DNA of 64,000 nt, from positions 91,593,677-91,657,676 of the forward strand of contig JAYGXS010000003.1 of the NCBI GenBank assembly GCA_036362985.1, written 5' to 3'. The notes under the pieces are model-generated. The model was given only the letters and a program-made list of their open reading frames with translations. It had not been told where the DNA came from and searched no databases. This document shows, in pieces, positions 13,085-22,176 of this stretch. The DNA is from Ligula intestinalis. Taxonomy: Eukaryota; Platyhelminthes; Cestoda; Diphyllobothriidea; Diphyllobothriidae. The translations under genes and the position numbers were made by a program. The number at the start of each line of letters is the position of its first letter. The stretch's first letter is position 1.

Positions 13085-13130
13085 TGCCTTGAGTTTTTTT
13101 CACAATTGGGTCAACTCAAATTAAGCAAAT
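13085..13130 (+). repeat. SINE tail fragment
   Basis: TTTTTCACAATTGGGTCAAC...AAATCTGCCA matches the tail of the tRNA-like SINE at 13268-13425. Confidence 0.55.
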
Positions 13131-13267
13131 CTGCCAAACCTAAGAATTAAGCCAACCTGGATTTCAAATGCTTGCTAAGGAAATCCTACTTTGACAGTCG
13201 GCTTGCTGTTCCGTATAGGTGGATTCCATTCAAGTGGCAAAGTTGGGCGTGTATTATCGACTGAAAT

Positions 13268-13425
13268 GTGATTAAATTCATGGCGCGAGGTGGGGCGTTT
13301 GTAACGCAGTGTTTAAAGCGTTGCCTTCCGGTAAAGGCCTTCTCTACTACGCGAGTTGAAATTCCACCGAAAGCATCCAGCTTTTTACTATTGGGCAAAC
13401 TTAATTTAAGTAAATCTGCCATCAG
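13268..13425 (+). repeat. tRNA-derived SINE
   Basis: The head resembles a tRNA: GTAACGCAGTGTTTAAAGCG, then CTTCCGGTAAAGG, then a degraded B box GAGTTGAAATTCC (about 13352-13364). It is followed by ACCGAAAGCATCCAG and a tail TTTTACTATTGGG...AAATCTGCC. The tail recurs at 13085-13130, and head plus tail recur on the minus strand at 16965-17060. RNA polymerase III transcription is inferred from the boxes only. Confidence 0.65.
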
Positions 13426-13634
13426 TGCTCTCAATAACGGAAGGCCCGAAAGCCGGCTGTCAGGTCAATCGAGTACCTCTATGACACTGCGAACATGTCA
13501 TAATCTCACCAACTATTTGCTGCCGTTCTTCGCTATCACTGTAGCTTTGCAGACTCATATACTCTTGATGACATAATGCCATGTATACAATGATTGGATG
13601 AGACAGAGCAAGAAATATGCTTTCACTTACAGGC

Positions 13635-13740
13635 AAATATCCAACGCTTTCAAAAAAAATGGCTTCATTCACGCAGAGCAAGTGATAAGGTAAGGTAAAA
13701 GGTCAGAGCATACTCAAAGTGTAAAGCTTTATGCGATGTT
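13635..13740 (+). repeat. Dispersed repeat, copy 2 of 2
   Basis: Partner of 8375-8500, same orientation. Confidence 0.55.
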
Positions 13741-13759
13741 TATATCTGCTATGGAGACA

Positions 13760-14393
13760 TGTCAGGTTTTAACTTACGATTTTCCGTTTCTGCACACGCG
13801 AGTTACCGTGGTAGGAATGTGCGTATAGAGTGCTGGTATGCCGATGTGCAGCAGGACATGATGGAATCTTCGGTGCATAATACGGAGTGACTTCAGAGCC
13901 GTTAGTTCGGAGTGGAGAGGGTAAGCGACCTCACTAAAGATGCGATCAGCAAATCTATTGACCGTTTTTAAGTATCGCTGTATTATAATATCAACTAAAA
14001 AGCCAGCAGCTGAAAAGAGCATTCGTAGAATACGTTTAAAAATGACCAGCTCCTTTTAAAGCTGAATAAATAAATGGATAGCAGTAAAGCATGAGGGGGG
14101 AAATGCAAGCATCTATTAGTCGTCTGATTAGGGCTTGTGGTGTGTGCTATGAACGCAACCGTTAGATTTAATATATAAGTTTACGGAGGGCTTCAAAATG
14201 AAGAATAAATTAGAGGCGTATTGTGGATACTAGATTCTGCTGAAAGCATACTACCGAAACCTTCATTAAGGTGTTGCATGCCACTCAGACATAATTAACC
14301 TGGCTGACGGACTGTTTTCTAGCTGGCTGAAATATATGAACAATTTTTCCTGCAATGCTCGCATTTACGCGTTGTTTTTTATTCCTTCTCAAG
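13760..14393. other. Probable intron or upstream flank of the phosphatase gene
   Basis: No supported feature inside. It ends in a pyrimidine-rich run and CAAG, which serves as the acceptor of the next exon. Confidence 0.4.
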
Positions 14394-14650
14394 GTGTGCT
14401 GAGGCGAAGTTGAGCGTTTTTTGGTTTGGACACGCAGAAACTCTCATTCCCCTTGTTGTCAAGTTAGGCCTGTTCAATGAGTCCGTGCAAACACCGCTTG
14501 GAGGTGGTGACCATTTGCGTGCCTCAAACTTCCAGTCGCGCTTGGATCGACTGGCGTCTCGCCCGCCCGTATTCAACCTCTTTCGCACAGCGCACATCAC
14601 TCCCTTCGCTGCCAACATCGCCTTCCTGCTTTTTCATCATCCTCGATCCC
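14394..14650 (+). CDS. MINPP1: Multiple inositol polyphosphate phosphatase-like, penultimate exon
   Basis: The frame CAEAKLSVFWFGHAETLIPL and onward matches the C-terminal half of histidine-phosphatase clade 2 enzymes of the MINPP1 type. FGHAETL (codons 14428-14448) carries the HAE proton-donor motif. Further on, FRTAHITPFAANIAFLLFHH matches the family's PYASN-type strand before the active-site pocket. The family removes phosphates from inositol hexakisphosphate and related molecules, usually in the secretory pathway. The acceptor is the pyrimidine run ending CTCAAG at 14393 (an alternative AG lies at 14403). The donor GTAAGC starts at 14651 and leaves the exon in phase 1, which joins in frame to 16467. 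The catalytic RHG motif belongs to upstream exons not found in this window. The frame that reads through the donor to 14718 is probably intronic. Confidence 0.75.
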
Positions 14651-14715
14651 GTAAGCTGATAGAGAGTGCAGTGAAGGACTATTTAATCCCAAGTTCAATC
14701 CATTTGGCCAATCCA

Positions 14716-14860
14716 TAGTCGTCTAGTCATATTGACCGCTAGACTTCCGAATTAAAGCTCGCGGGTTCGAGCCTCGGGTTTGATGAAGGCTAAAAAACCA
14801 GAAATGGCTGTTCCAGGCTCCGTTATCTTTTTCGGCACTGCCATCTAGCGGTCACACAGG
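14716..14860 (+). repeat. tRNA-like SINE (second family)
   Basis: GTCGTCTAGTC...GCTAGACTTCCGAATTAAAGC is followed by a near-consensus B box GGGTTCGAGCC (14763-14773), then an unrelated tail ending CCATCTAGCGGTCACAC. The acceptor-stem arms are not convincing and the anticodon arm is distorted, so this is a tRNA-derived repeat rather than a functional tRNA gene. Confidence 0.55.
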
Positions 14861-15498
14861 AGATACGCAAATTTTACCTCATAGGAAGACAGACTAACTT
14901 ATAGTTAACAGCAATCCCCAGCAAATGGTAACTGCCGTACCAGCCATGTATTTCGTCAACTTTGCAAAGAAAAAACAGAACTTGTTTGCATTTTCATTAA
15001 AGGCGCCCCATTGGTCCTCGCTCTAGTTCCCAGGCCCAGTTGAACTCCGGTGGCAAGTAGTTGCAAGCGTCTATATCTCTGCAGCTTCACATCCGCATTA
15101 TGGGGCCTTCCGTATTTTGTATGAAGAAGGCCGTCAAAAGCATGAGGTAGTACTATGCTCGAAGAAAAACACATACATAACATGGCTTCTTCCACCCATG
15201 TCCTGTAGTTGTCACACCAGACAAAAGTGTGACTGTGGATTCATAGGTCATGTTCAACCGTCTGTCCTGATTCTGATTAGCTGTTTTCAATATCAACAGT
15301 AGACGCCCTATTTCATGAAACACCACCCGGGATTCTGAAATACGTCTTTGATTAAAACATATTAATGGCGTATGGTTGTAATAAGGAAAATCTTACAGCT
15401 AATCTTCATATATTTTAGGTACTTCAGGATGCCGGATTTTTACAAGAACCAGTGAAATACACACGAAGTCGCAATCTCTGAAACCATAGTTTTATTCT

Positions 15499-15532
15499 GA
15501 GCTTTCGGCTCCACAGGCGAGGCCATCGTCAT
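15499..15532 (-). ncRNA. Hammerhead-ribozyme-like motif (inverted PLE end)
   Basis: On the minus strand: ATGACGA (first core base changed from C to A), a 19-nt segment forming a GGCC/AGCC hairpin with one mismatch, then GAAA-GC-TC. The length is 34 nt, identical to the other PLE-end motifs. Probably impaired by the core change. Confidence 0.55.
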
Positions 15533-15990
15533 GCCATGTCGTGACTGTTCTTTAATTCATACAGGGCAGACCGGGCGAAGACTTAGCTCGCGAATAAAGG
15601 CTCAAAAACTGGTATTGTGGGAAGGTGACCCACCGAATTTGACTTCTCGAATACACGGATAATGGCACGAGCCAGTAATAGGATGGGACGCGAACTGCTG
15701 AAGGCCTGTCTTCAGATCCGAACGCCCTAAGCAGGCATGTGGATATGCCACCCTGTTATATTGCCATCCGTGCCCGCGATCTGAAACCAGGGCCAAGTTT
15801 CTCTACAAGCATGCAGGCCCCAACCTCAAAGTCACATGCCGTTACTCCAGGGACGTGCGTCAGAGACACGATAAGATAGCGTGAGAATGGACTTGGCGTG
15901 GCCAAGGACCAATCAATAATTGCCACCAGCCCCACTCCTCCCCTACGAACCCCATTTATGCGTAGCTGACGTTGGCTGTTCTCATTTACT

Positions 15991-16024
15991 CTGACGATGG
16001 CTTCTCGTGTGGAGCCGAAAGCTC
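15991..16024 (+). ncRNA. Hammerhead-ribozyme-like motif (PLE 3' end)
   Basis: CTGACGA core (15991-15997), one unpaired T, a GGCTTC/GGAGCC stem II with a six-base loop, GAAA (16017-16020), then GC-T-C. A15.1-U16.1 and G15.2-C16.2 would be a two-base-pair stem III with no loop, and C17 the cleavage-site base. At the second stem III pair this copy has G-C where others have C-G, a compensatory change. A loopless stem III implies action as a dimer. Confidence 0.7.
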
Positions 16025-16466
16025 AGAATAAAACTTTCGTTCCAGAAATCGTGACTTCTTCTTATTTACAACAAGAACCTGGGGCACGCATGTTCGCTTC
16101 CATTCGTACAAATACACACCCGTCACCTCATAGTCATCTTAACCGCTTGATATTTCTCGTCGTTGGAAAAATTCTGTGCTTATAAGATTTACTTTGGGAT
16201 TTTGGTTATCTGCTTGCCAAATTTGCTCCTTGTCTATTGCTTCGAATAGCTGACGTTTCTTAGTACCCATGCAGTATGATCAATGGACCTTTAGATCTGC
16301 TCTTTGAATGCCCCAGTCTGTATAATGCAACCCGCATTTTCTTCTACGCACCCGCCTTCTCTGTTTTTCTCCTCCTATAGTGACTAGGAAAGTCAGAGTT
16401 TAATATGACCGCAGCTATTTTAAGTGTTTGTCGCGCCCCTGAAAACCTGTTTGCAACCATTTTTAG

Positions 16467-16645
16467 GGCAAGGGCGCTCCCTTGACGACTATGTTGTGGA
16501 GGTGCTATTAAATGAGAAAACCGTGGACATTCTTCCGCATATTCCTCGTGAGGACTTGACTTTGACGAGGCTCGTGGATCACTTTTCCAGCTGCAGACTC
16601 CAGGTGCATGACCAAGCGAAGCTCTGCGCCCTTCCAGATAACTAA
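16467..16645 (+). CDS. MINPP1: Multiple inositol polyphosphate phosphatase-like, last exon
   Basis: It starts after CATTTTTAG. The first two bases complete the codon split at 14650, and translation continues as QGRSLDDYVVEVLLNEKTV, matching the conserved LLNEK strand that follows the previous exon in this family. It ends with LCALPDN and TAA at 16643-16645. Frame continuity across the splice, correct motif order and a downstream poly(A) signal support a real host gene. The C-terminus has no obvious ER-retention tetrapeptide. Confidence 0.7.
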
Positions 16646-16855
16646 TGGTTACCGCACCCCGACCCATCACAGCGAACTAAACTGTGACGCAACAACTGAA
16701 GGTGTTTTTTCATCAAATTCTTTTATTTTTTTTTTACTTATATCATTTTATCTTCCATCTTTAATATTCACTTTTACGGTCCTGCAACCCTTCTTTTATT
16801 ACTCAATATTTCAGATCATTTAAGCGGTAGACTGTGTTCTTTTGTCTTTATCACG

Positions 16856-16861
16856 AATAAA
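16856..16861 (+). promoter_or_regulatory. Poly(A) signal AATAAA
   Basis: A canonical hexamer 211 bp after the phosphatase stop codon, within a T-rich 3' untranslated region. Confidence 0.55.
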
Positions 16862-16964
16862 TATAAATATTAAATGTAATTTTGCCTACATCTTTGTGTT
16901 AGGACTGCGTCTGAAAATGAAAAAAAAACGAATTTCGCGGATATTTGTATTATGTGCCAATTCA

Positions 16965-17060
16965 TTTGATCCAATTGTGAAAAACTAGACGGCGTCGGTG
17001 GGATTTGAACTAATGCCAGATAGAGGAAGGCTTTTCTTCAGCCAATGAATTACGGGTAAA
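16965..17060 (-). repeat. tRNA-derived SINE, minus-strand copy
   Basis: The reverse complement reads ...AGTTCAAATCCCACCGACG (B box about 17001-17013) followed by TAGTTTTTCACAATTGGAT, the same head-tail order as 13268-13425. Confidence 0.55.
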
Positions 17061-17272
17061 GCATTCTGAATTTTGGCGTATGAAAATAATAATTGTGGGA
17101 CCTGGCGATTAATTGGCGTTCTTACATGTGCTTCTTATGAATACTAACTGGATCAATATAATTTTTATATACGAGAATATATGATCTTTAGATAAAATAT
17201 TCCTAAAATCCTCCCCCGAAGAGGAGGACGGAGAAGAAGAGACGACTTCTGGAACCAAAGTGTATTCTGGCT

Positions 17273-17306
17273 GACGTTTCAAAAGCTCGCTTTCTTTCAT
17301 CGTCAG
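17273..17306 (-). ncRNA. Hammerhead-ribozyme-like motif, intact core (inverted PLE end)
   Basis: On the minus strand: CTGACGA, T, a GAAAG/CTTTT stem II (one G-T pair), GAAA, CG-TC. It is 34 nt with all core bases present. Confidence 0.65.
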
Positions 17307-18280
17307 CGCGCGTTTTCTGTATTCCTGTTCGCGTCAGATAAATGTGAAAAACCATTCGCCTTGCTTAATGCCCATCCGTCAATCGATTGCACCGATCGAT
17401 TAGTGGCTGTTTGAATTGCTCGCGTCATCTTGAGCTATGTCAAGTCGTTTCAAGTCTTCCAACGCGTTCAGACACACTGCCGTGACGAAAGTGGGAAAAA
17501 GGAGGGGATTAAGTACTTGCATGCCCTATTTCACGCCAACGGTTATCCGCAGTCCTTTGTTAACAAGTGTCTTAGGAAGCCCCACCCTGAGCAATGGAAA
17601 AGAGAGGACCTTAAGTTTTTGCTCGCAATTCCCCATGTGAAGAATTTATCAGAGGCAGCTGCAAGAATCCTGAAATCATTCGGGATCGTTGTGGATCATA
17701 GGCTGGAGTCAGACAGCAGATCATGAGGCCCAACGACCCGCTACCTTTGACAGAACCATCAGCTGTGGTCTACAGCATACCATGCTTTGCTCTGCAAAGA
17801 ATGTCGGTGAAATGGGCGGACGCCTTGGCAAATGGTTGCATGAGCATAAGCCCGCAATTAACCCTGAAGATAAGCTGTCTTCGGTCTGACCACGTAAAGC
17901 AGAAGAAATATAAATTTGCCCTTGAAAAAGCAAGGGTTATAGGCTGAGATGGCCAGATTCCTGCTAGAAAGTTGGTCCCCGACTGGCACGCTAAACAAAG
18001 CCATGGACCTTCATCCCGCCTACCAAGCGCTTCAAAAAAGGCAAAATTCGGCTCTGAACAGAGCAGTAGGTCAGACGGACAACGATTAGCAGGACAGACA
18101 GCCGTTGGCCGCGAGCAAAGGGAGTGGAAGCGCTCATGAGTTATAAAAATGACTTGAAACAGGTCAATAAGACGCGAGGAATTCAAACTGCCACGAAAAT
18201 TGACTGGTGCAGTTGATTGACACATGGGTAAATGGTTGTCCACATTTATCTTACGTGAACAGGAACACAGACAATGCGCT

Positions 18281-18314
18281 CTGACACTGCAAGAGAGCGA
18301 GCATTTGAAACGTC
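18281..18314 (+). ncRNA. Decayed hammerhead-like motif (PLE 3' end)
   Basis: CTGACAC in place of CTGACGA, then GAAACGTC at the same 34-nt spacing as the intact copies. The core change predicts loss of activity. Confidence 0.45.
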
Positions 18315-18701
18315 AGCCAGAATACACTTTGGTCCATGAATTCGTCTTTTCTTCTTCCTCTTCCAGGAATGATGTAAGGAATATCAATATATCTACATGC
18401 AAATCGATACAAGTTAATTCATCAGGTGGGTAATATTCGTACTGTCATATAAGCGGGGGATACAGAAGGATGATATCTGACAGTGTAGTAAACAACAGTG
18501 GCGTTTAGATGAAGCCGACTCAAGTGGCAATGTGCGAGGGGACATGAGTGCATGGACTCTTGCCATGCCAGGCGCAAGGCATCTAGGAGGTTATTGGGTG
18601 CGTACAGCACCTGATAGCAGTCGTTTCTGGTGTTGCTAGCAGACGCTACTTGGTAGTACATTATAGATCACAATGCGGGCTTCGATGAGAAGGAATAGAT
18701 G

Positions 18702-18801
18702 NNNNNNNNNNNNNNNNNNNNNNNNNNNNNNNNNNNNNNNNNNNNNNNNNNNNNNNNNNNNNNNNNNNNNNNNNNNNNNNNNNNNNNNNNNNNNNNNNNN
18801 N
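18702..18801. other. Assembly gap of 100 N
   Basis: A run of exactly 100 N directly before the left terminal repeat of the 18902-21541 element. The N-terminal part of that element may be collapsed here. Confidence 0.99.
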
Positions 18802-18848
18802 TCAATTATGTCCAGGAACACGCATTTTCGCTTCTATCAGCAATATAT
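18802..18848 (+). repeat. Left terminal direct repeat of Penelope-like element
   Basis: 47 bp identical to 21663-21709. It begins TCAATTATGTCC and ends CAGCAATATAT. Confidence 0.85.
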
Positions 18849-18901
18849 TCGGGCGCGAAGCGCTACAGTCAGCACGACGATGGGAAATCTTTGCACTTCG
18901 C

Positions 18902-21541
18902 GTGTCTTCAACATACGCGCAAATAGAATTTCTTCACAGATGCCTTGACAATGGAGTGCTTCCGAAGAGCTTGACCCACAAGCCACCGGTGAACACAATA
19001 TTGGCGAGGAAATGGGTGATGCAGCATGGCAGGCGGATGACTCGAGTCCTCATTCAAGACTGCCATTTCCGACTGAACAAATACCGCCGAACGATTGAAG
19101 AATCATCTTCAATATGCTCAAAAATCATCGGCGAAAACGGTACAGAGCTACTCCGCTTAGCTATTGATAAACGAGCCAGAGAATTGAGATCCAGACGAGA
19201 TAGAGAACTGATGGATAAATTTCGAAATCTGGGTTCCGCCACAGAAAAGGAGGACGAACAATTGGTTCACAACCTGTCATCCAAAGACCTCAAGCCAGAG
19301 CAAATTAGAGTGCTGCAACACGCTGCCGGTTTCAACACCTCTGATGCCAACCCGGTTGATCTGGTAGCCGCCATCGAGTCGGTTCTTAAGCACTCCCATG
19401 AGCCCGCTGAGACGCAAAACTTAATTCGACAACAAATTACGTCTCTTATTATGACGCACAAATGCCGGCCGGTTATCTCAAAAAAAGAACAGGACGCCTT
19501 GAGGACGCTGAAGGCCGACAAGACAATCGTCATAATACCGGCAGACAAAGGGCGGTCTACGGTTGTACTAGACAAAGCCGAATACCTACAGAAGGCCAAG
19601 GCATTACTCGAGGACTACGAAGCATACCAGAAGTGTGAAGGGGACCCGATGAAAACGTTGGTAAATCAAATCAACTCCACACTTACCACGCTACAGAGCA
19701 ATGGTGCGATGACCAGAGCAGAACGATTAGCCATCAAACCGAAAGATGCAGCCATGGCAAGGTTTTACGGCCTACCCAAGGTTCACAAACAGGGTGTTCC
19801 ACTTCGTCCGATCGTGTCACTCCGTGGCACACCCACCTTTAACCTGGCCAAATGGATGTTCCGACGCTTGAATCCCCTTACGTCGGGCTCAAGTACGACA
19901 GTCCGATCAGCCACGGATTTTCTGGAGAGAATAACTGGATTAAAACTCGAGGCAGATGAGATCATGATATCATTCGACGTCACCTCATTATTCACCTCGA
20001 TCCCGCAGAGTCTTGCCATTGAAACCGTAAGTGACCTCCTGGACAGCCAATATATCGAGGCAGCCAAAACACCGAAACGTGGACATCTCTTGCAGTTGCT
20101 GAAGTACTGCCTCAGAACTTACTTTACCTTTGAAGGGACAATCTACGAGCAAACCAAAGGTACACCGATGGGATCACCTCTATCTGGTTTCGTCGCTGAG
20201 GCAGTCCTACAGAGGTTGGAAGCGTTAGTGTTCGCTGACCACAAGCCCAAATTTTGGGCGCGTTATGTAGACGACACTTTCGTCATTATCAAGCGGGAAG
20301 GAGTCAACAACTTTCATGCCCTCCTAAACTCCATTTTTCCAGATATTCAATTCACAATGGAGGCAGAAAACGAAGGGCATCTAGCATTCCTAGACGTTTT
20401 GGTTCATCGCAAGACTGACGGGAACCTCAAGACGACGGTTTACAGGAAGGCTACCAACACTCGCCAGATCCTGAGTTACCAAAGCAACCATCCATTGTGT
20501 CACAAACGCAGCTGTGTACGAAGTCTCTACAAGAGGGCTGAGACCCACTGCAGTGAAACAGCCGACAAAGTGGCCGAACTCCGCTATCTACGGCAGATTT
20601 TCACCATCAATGGGTACCCCCGGAGCTTCATAGAGCGGAGTAGGCGGACTAACCCGATAAGAAAGCCAACGGTCAGCCAACCAAAAGTCTGGCGGGCGCT
20701 ACCATACATCGCAAACGTGTCTGAAGCAGCTGCTCGACTCCTGCAACCATTGGGTATCGGTATCGCCCACAGACCCGAGGCAACGATCAGGCAATTGGTA
20801 ATGAAACCAAAGGCCCCCCTGTCCCGAGGTGAAACTGCCAACGTCGTGTACCGGATCAACTGCAGTTCCTGCGAAATGAACTATGTAGGGGAAACGGGCA
20901 AGCGATTGCAGACACGTATGACCGAGCACGAGGGAGCGGTGCGCAGACAGGAAGAACGCTCTCTAGTGGCAGAACATTGTGCAGCCACTGGGCACAAGTT
21001 CGCTTTCAAAGACGCTGAGATCGTAGGGCGTGGAAGCGACCAGACGACCAGAGAGACGCTCGAAGCCTGGTATACCACAAGTAGCTCCATTAATCGGTGT
21101 GTGACGCTACCAGTTGCCTACCAAAGTCTACGGGAAAAGCACAGGAAGCAGAACCACAGGCAGGAACGCCGACCAGACGCACCAGCCGACAGCACAAACG
21201 AGGGCCTAGGACCACCCGACGCAAACACGAATGGGGGACAAGCTGTTTTGACCACAATCCTGCGAGATGACCAACAGGATGGGAACGCGGGTGAACACGA
21301 GCCCACGCCGATAAGAGACGACGGTGACTTTGACTGCCGGGCCGCTAGCAACCGAGAGGTCAACGCGAACATGGCAACCGCAATTTGCACCTCAAGGGGA
21401 AGGTGTGAACGCGACATGACGTCGGCCGGGCCCAACCTACGAACGATGCGCACCCGATCAATGGCAATTATCCCGCCAACGCCACCACCCCCGGATAAGA
21501 CGAGTCCGCAGCCGCATGACAACAGTCATCCCCATGCCTAG
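18902..21541 (+). CDS. Penelope-like element pol: RT plus GIY-YIG endonuclease, uninterrupted
   Basis: An 879-codon frame. The listed start is GTG; the frame stays open upstream to the gap and the first ATG is at 19019, so the true N-terminus is probably lost in the gap. Residue positions from 18902: PADKGRS 213-219, FYGLPKVHK 288-296, FDVTSLFTSIP 358-368 (motif A, Asp359), KGTPMGSPLSG 419-429 (motif B), catalytic YVDD 455-458. The C-terminal GIY-YIG nuclease has Cys654 and Cys657, NYVGETGKR at 660-668, TEHEGAV, AATGHKF and ETLEAW. A Pro/Thr/Asp-rich tail of about 140 residues follows, with TMRTRSM near the end. The product would nick target DNA and reverse-transcribe its RNA. With direct terminal repeats and no stop, this copy could be active or recently so. 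Confidence 0.92.
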   Translation: MSSTYAQIEFLHRCLDNGVLPKSLTHKPPVNTILARKWVMQHGRRMTRVLIQDCHFRLNKYRRTIEESSSICSKIIGENGTELLRLAIDKRARELRSRRDRELMDKFRNLGSATEKEDEQLVHNLSSKDLKPEQIRVLQHAAGFNTSDANPVDLVAAIESVLKHSHEPAETQNLIRQQITSLIMTHKCRPVISKKEQDALRTLKADKTIVIIPADKGRSTVVLDKAEYLQKAKALLEDYEAYQKCEGDPMKTLVNQINSTLTTLQSNGAMTRAERLAIKPKDAAMARFYGLPKVHKQGVPLRPIVSLRGTPTFNLAKWMFRRLNPLTSGSSTTVRSATDFLERITGLKLEADEIMISFDVTSLFTSIPQSLAIETVSDLLDSQYIEAAKTPKRGHLLQLLKYCLRTYFTFEGTIYEQTKGTPMGSPLSGFVAEAVLQRLEALVFADHKPKFWARYVDDTFVIIKREGVNNFHALLNSIFPDIQFTMEAENEGHLAFLDVLVHRKTDGNLKTTVYRKATNTRQILSYQSNHPLCHKRSCVRSLYKRAETHCSETADKVAELRYLRQIFTINGYPRSFIERSRRTNPIRKPTVSQPKVWRALPYIANVSEAAARLLQPLGIGIAHRPEATIRQLVMKPKAPLSRGETANVVYRINCSSCEMNYVGETGKRLQTRMTEHEGAVRRQEERSLVAEHCAATGHKFAFKDAEIVGRGSDQTTRETLEAWYTTSSSINRCVTLPVAYQSLREKHRKQNHRQERRPDAPADSTNEGLGPPDANTNGGQAVLTTILRDDQQDGNAGEHEPTPIRDDGDFDCRAASNREVNANMATAICTSRGRCERDMTSAGPNLRTMRTRSMAIIPPTPPPPDKTSPQPHDNSHPHA

Positions 21542-21588
21542 CTAAATATTACCTATAAATACTGTGATTGTTCGTGCATTTACCACCT

Positions 21589-21622
21589 TTGACAATGGAA
21601 GCTTGTCTGATTCCGAAACGTC
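21589..21622 (+). ncRNA. Decayed hammerhead-like motif in the PLE 3' untranslated region
   Basis: TTGACAA replaces CTGACGA; a GGAA/TTCC stem II and GAAA-CG-TC are kept at the same 34-nt spacing. Two core substitutions predict loss of function even though the adjacent protein frame is intact. Confidence 0.5.
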
Positions 21623-21662
21623 AGGACATTAAATCCTTGGTTCCTGTGATCGCTTTGCCTTC

Positions 21663-21709
21663 TCAATTATGTCCAGGAACACGCATTTTCGCTTCTATCA
21701 GCAATATAT
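21663..21709 (+). repeat. Right terminal direct repeat of Penelope-like element
   Basis: 47 bp identical to 18802-18848, followed at once by a TA/CA-rich microsatellite (to about 21722). Confidence 0.85.
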
Positions 21710-21721
21710 ATATATACATAT

Positions 21722-22170
21722 ATGAGAAGAAGAGGCGATCTCGGGAATAATGGGTATAATATCCTGACGTTTCGAAAGCGTACAGGCTTGCATCGTCGGA
21801 GGTTGGTGTTTGTACACGCCTCACAGTGTTTTATAGGTGTTACCACTGACTTCTCGTTCGCTCTCCGTCTATTGGCGCTAGATCCCCTGCGGTGGCGGGG
21901 CTGGAGCTCCGTCATCGTCCTGCTGACCAGGGTTTCTCGCCGTCACCTCGTCGGAGGGGGAGGGCAGTGTTCGCCTGCCAGCGGTCATTGCTCGCGTCTG
22001 CATCGATCGCGTCGGTGCCGCATGTCCTGCTGGCTTCCCCCGTTGGCACTTTCCCGTGTTCGTCCCGCCGGCGGAATATTGAACCCCGCCATCAGTGTTT
22101 ATGCAGAGACTGTTGTCATGTGCAACTGCGTTCAAGCCCGACAGGAGGTCTTGTTGATTCACGTTGCCTG
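21722..22170 (-). mobile_element. Inverted 3' end of a Penelope-like element, head-to-head with the next copy
   Basis: On the minus strand this reads as the C-terminal tail of a PLE pol (APTRSMQTRAMTAGRRTLP then PSPSDEVTARNPGQQDDDG), a stop, a 3' untranslated region with CCTATAAAACACTGTGAG (compare ACCTATAAATACTGTGATTG after 21541), and the hammerhead-like motif. It directly abuts the 5' end of the element at 22177-24606. Confidence 0.75.
21766..21799 (-). ncRNA. Hammerhead-ribozyme-like motif (inverted PLE end)
   Basis: On the minus strand: CCGACGA (second core base U changed to C), T, a GCAAGC/GCTTTC stem II (five of six pairs), GAAA, CG-TC; 34 nt. Confidence 0.55.
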
Positions 22171-22176
22171 CGGCGA

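Larger units (their letters stand above)
15440..16090 (+). mobile_element. Truncated Penelope-like element with inverted ends
   Basis: The left 100 bp, with AAGAACCAGTG, TTTTATTCTGAGCTTTCGG and CCATCGTCA, is the reverse complement of the right 100 bp, with CTGACGATGG, CCGAAAGCTCAGAATAAAAC and CAAGAACCT. Between them is a plus-strand GIY-YIG remnant, HTGQTGRRLSSRIKAQKL, from about 15560, interrupted by several stops. So this is a 3'-end PLE piece with an inverted copy of its terminus at the 5' side. It sits in the phosphatase intron. Confidence 0.75.
14651..16466 (+). other. Phosphatase gene intron carrying repeat insertions
   Basis: A 1,816-bp interval with donor GTAAGC and acceptor TTTTTAG. 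It contains a tRNA-like SINE (14716-14860) and a Penelope-like remnant (15440-16090). No other gene is seen. Confidence 0.65.
17120..18400 (+). mobile_element. Degenerate Penelope-like element with inverted ends
   Basis: 17120-17310 is an inverted PLE 3' end. 17430-17720 encodes the post-RT connection (QTHCRDESGKKEG, ANGYPQSFVNKCLRK, IPHVKNLSEAAARILKSFG). 17720-17780 gives DPLPLTEPSAVVYSIPC, and the endonuclease then breaks into several frames up to ESWSPTGTLNKAMDLHPAYQ at about 18020. 18270-18400 is the 3' end in direct orientation. The two ends share GAAACGTCAGCCAGAATACACTTTGGT as inverted copies. RT palm motifs are absent, so the copy is 5'-truncated and dead. Confidence 0.8.

Noticed and set aside
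14716..14790. Possible functional tRNA gene
   Set aside because: The B box is good but the acceptor stem does not pair and the anticodon arm is distorted; the tail fits a SINE.
21892..22176. Extension of the second PLE frame upstream to a GTG at 21892
   Set aside because: The stretch is the reverse strand of another element's C-terminal tail, so the in-frame opening is accidental.
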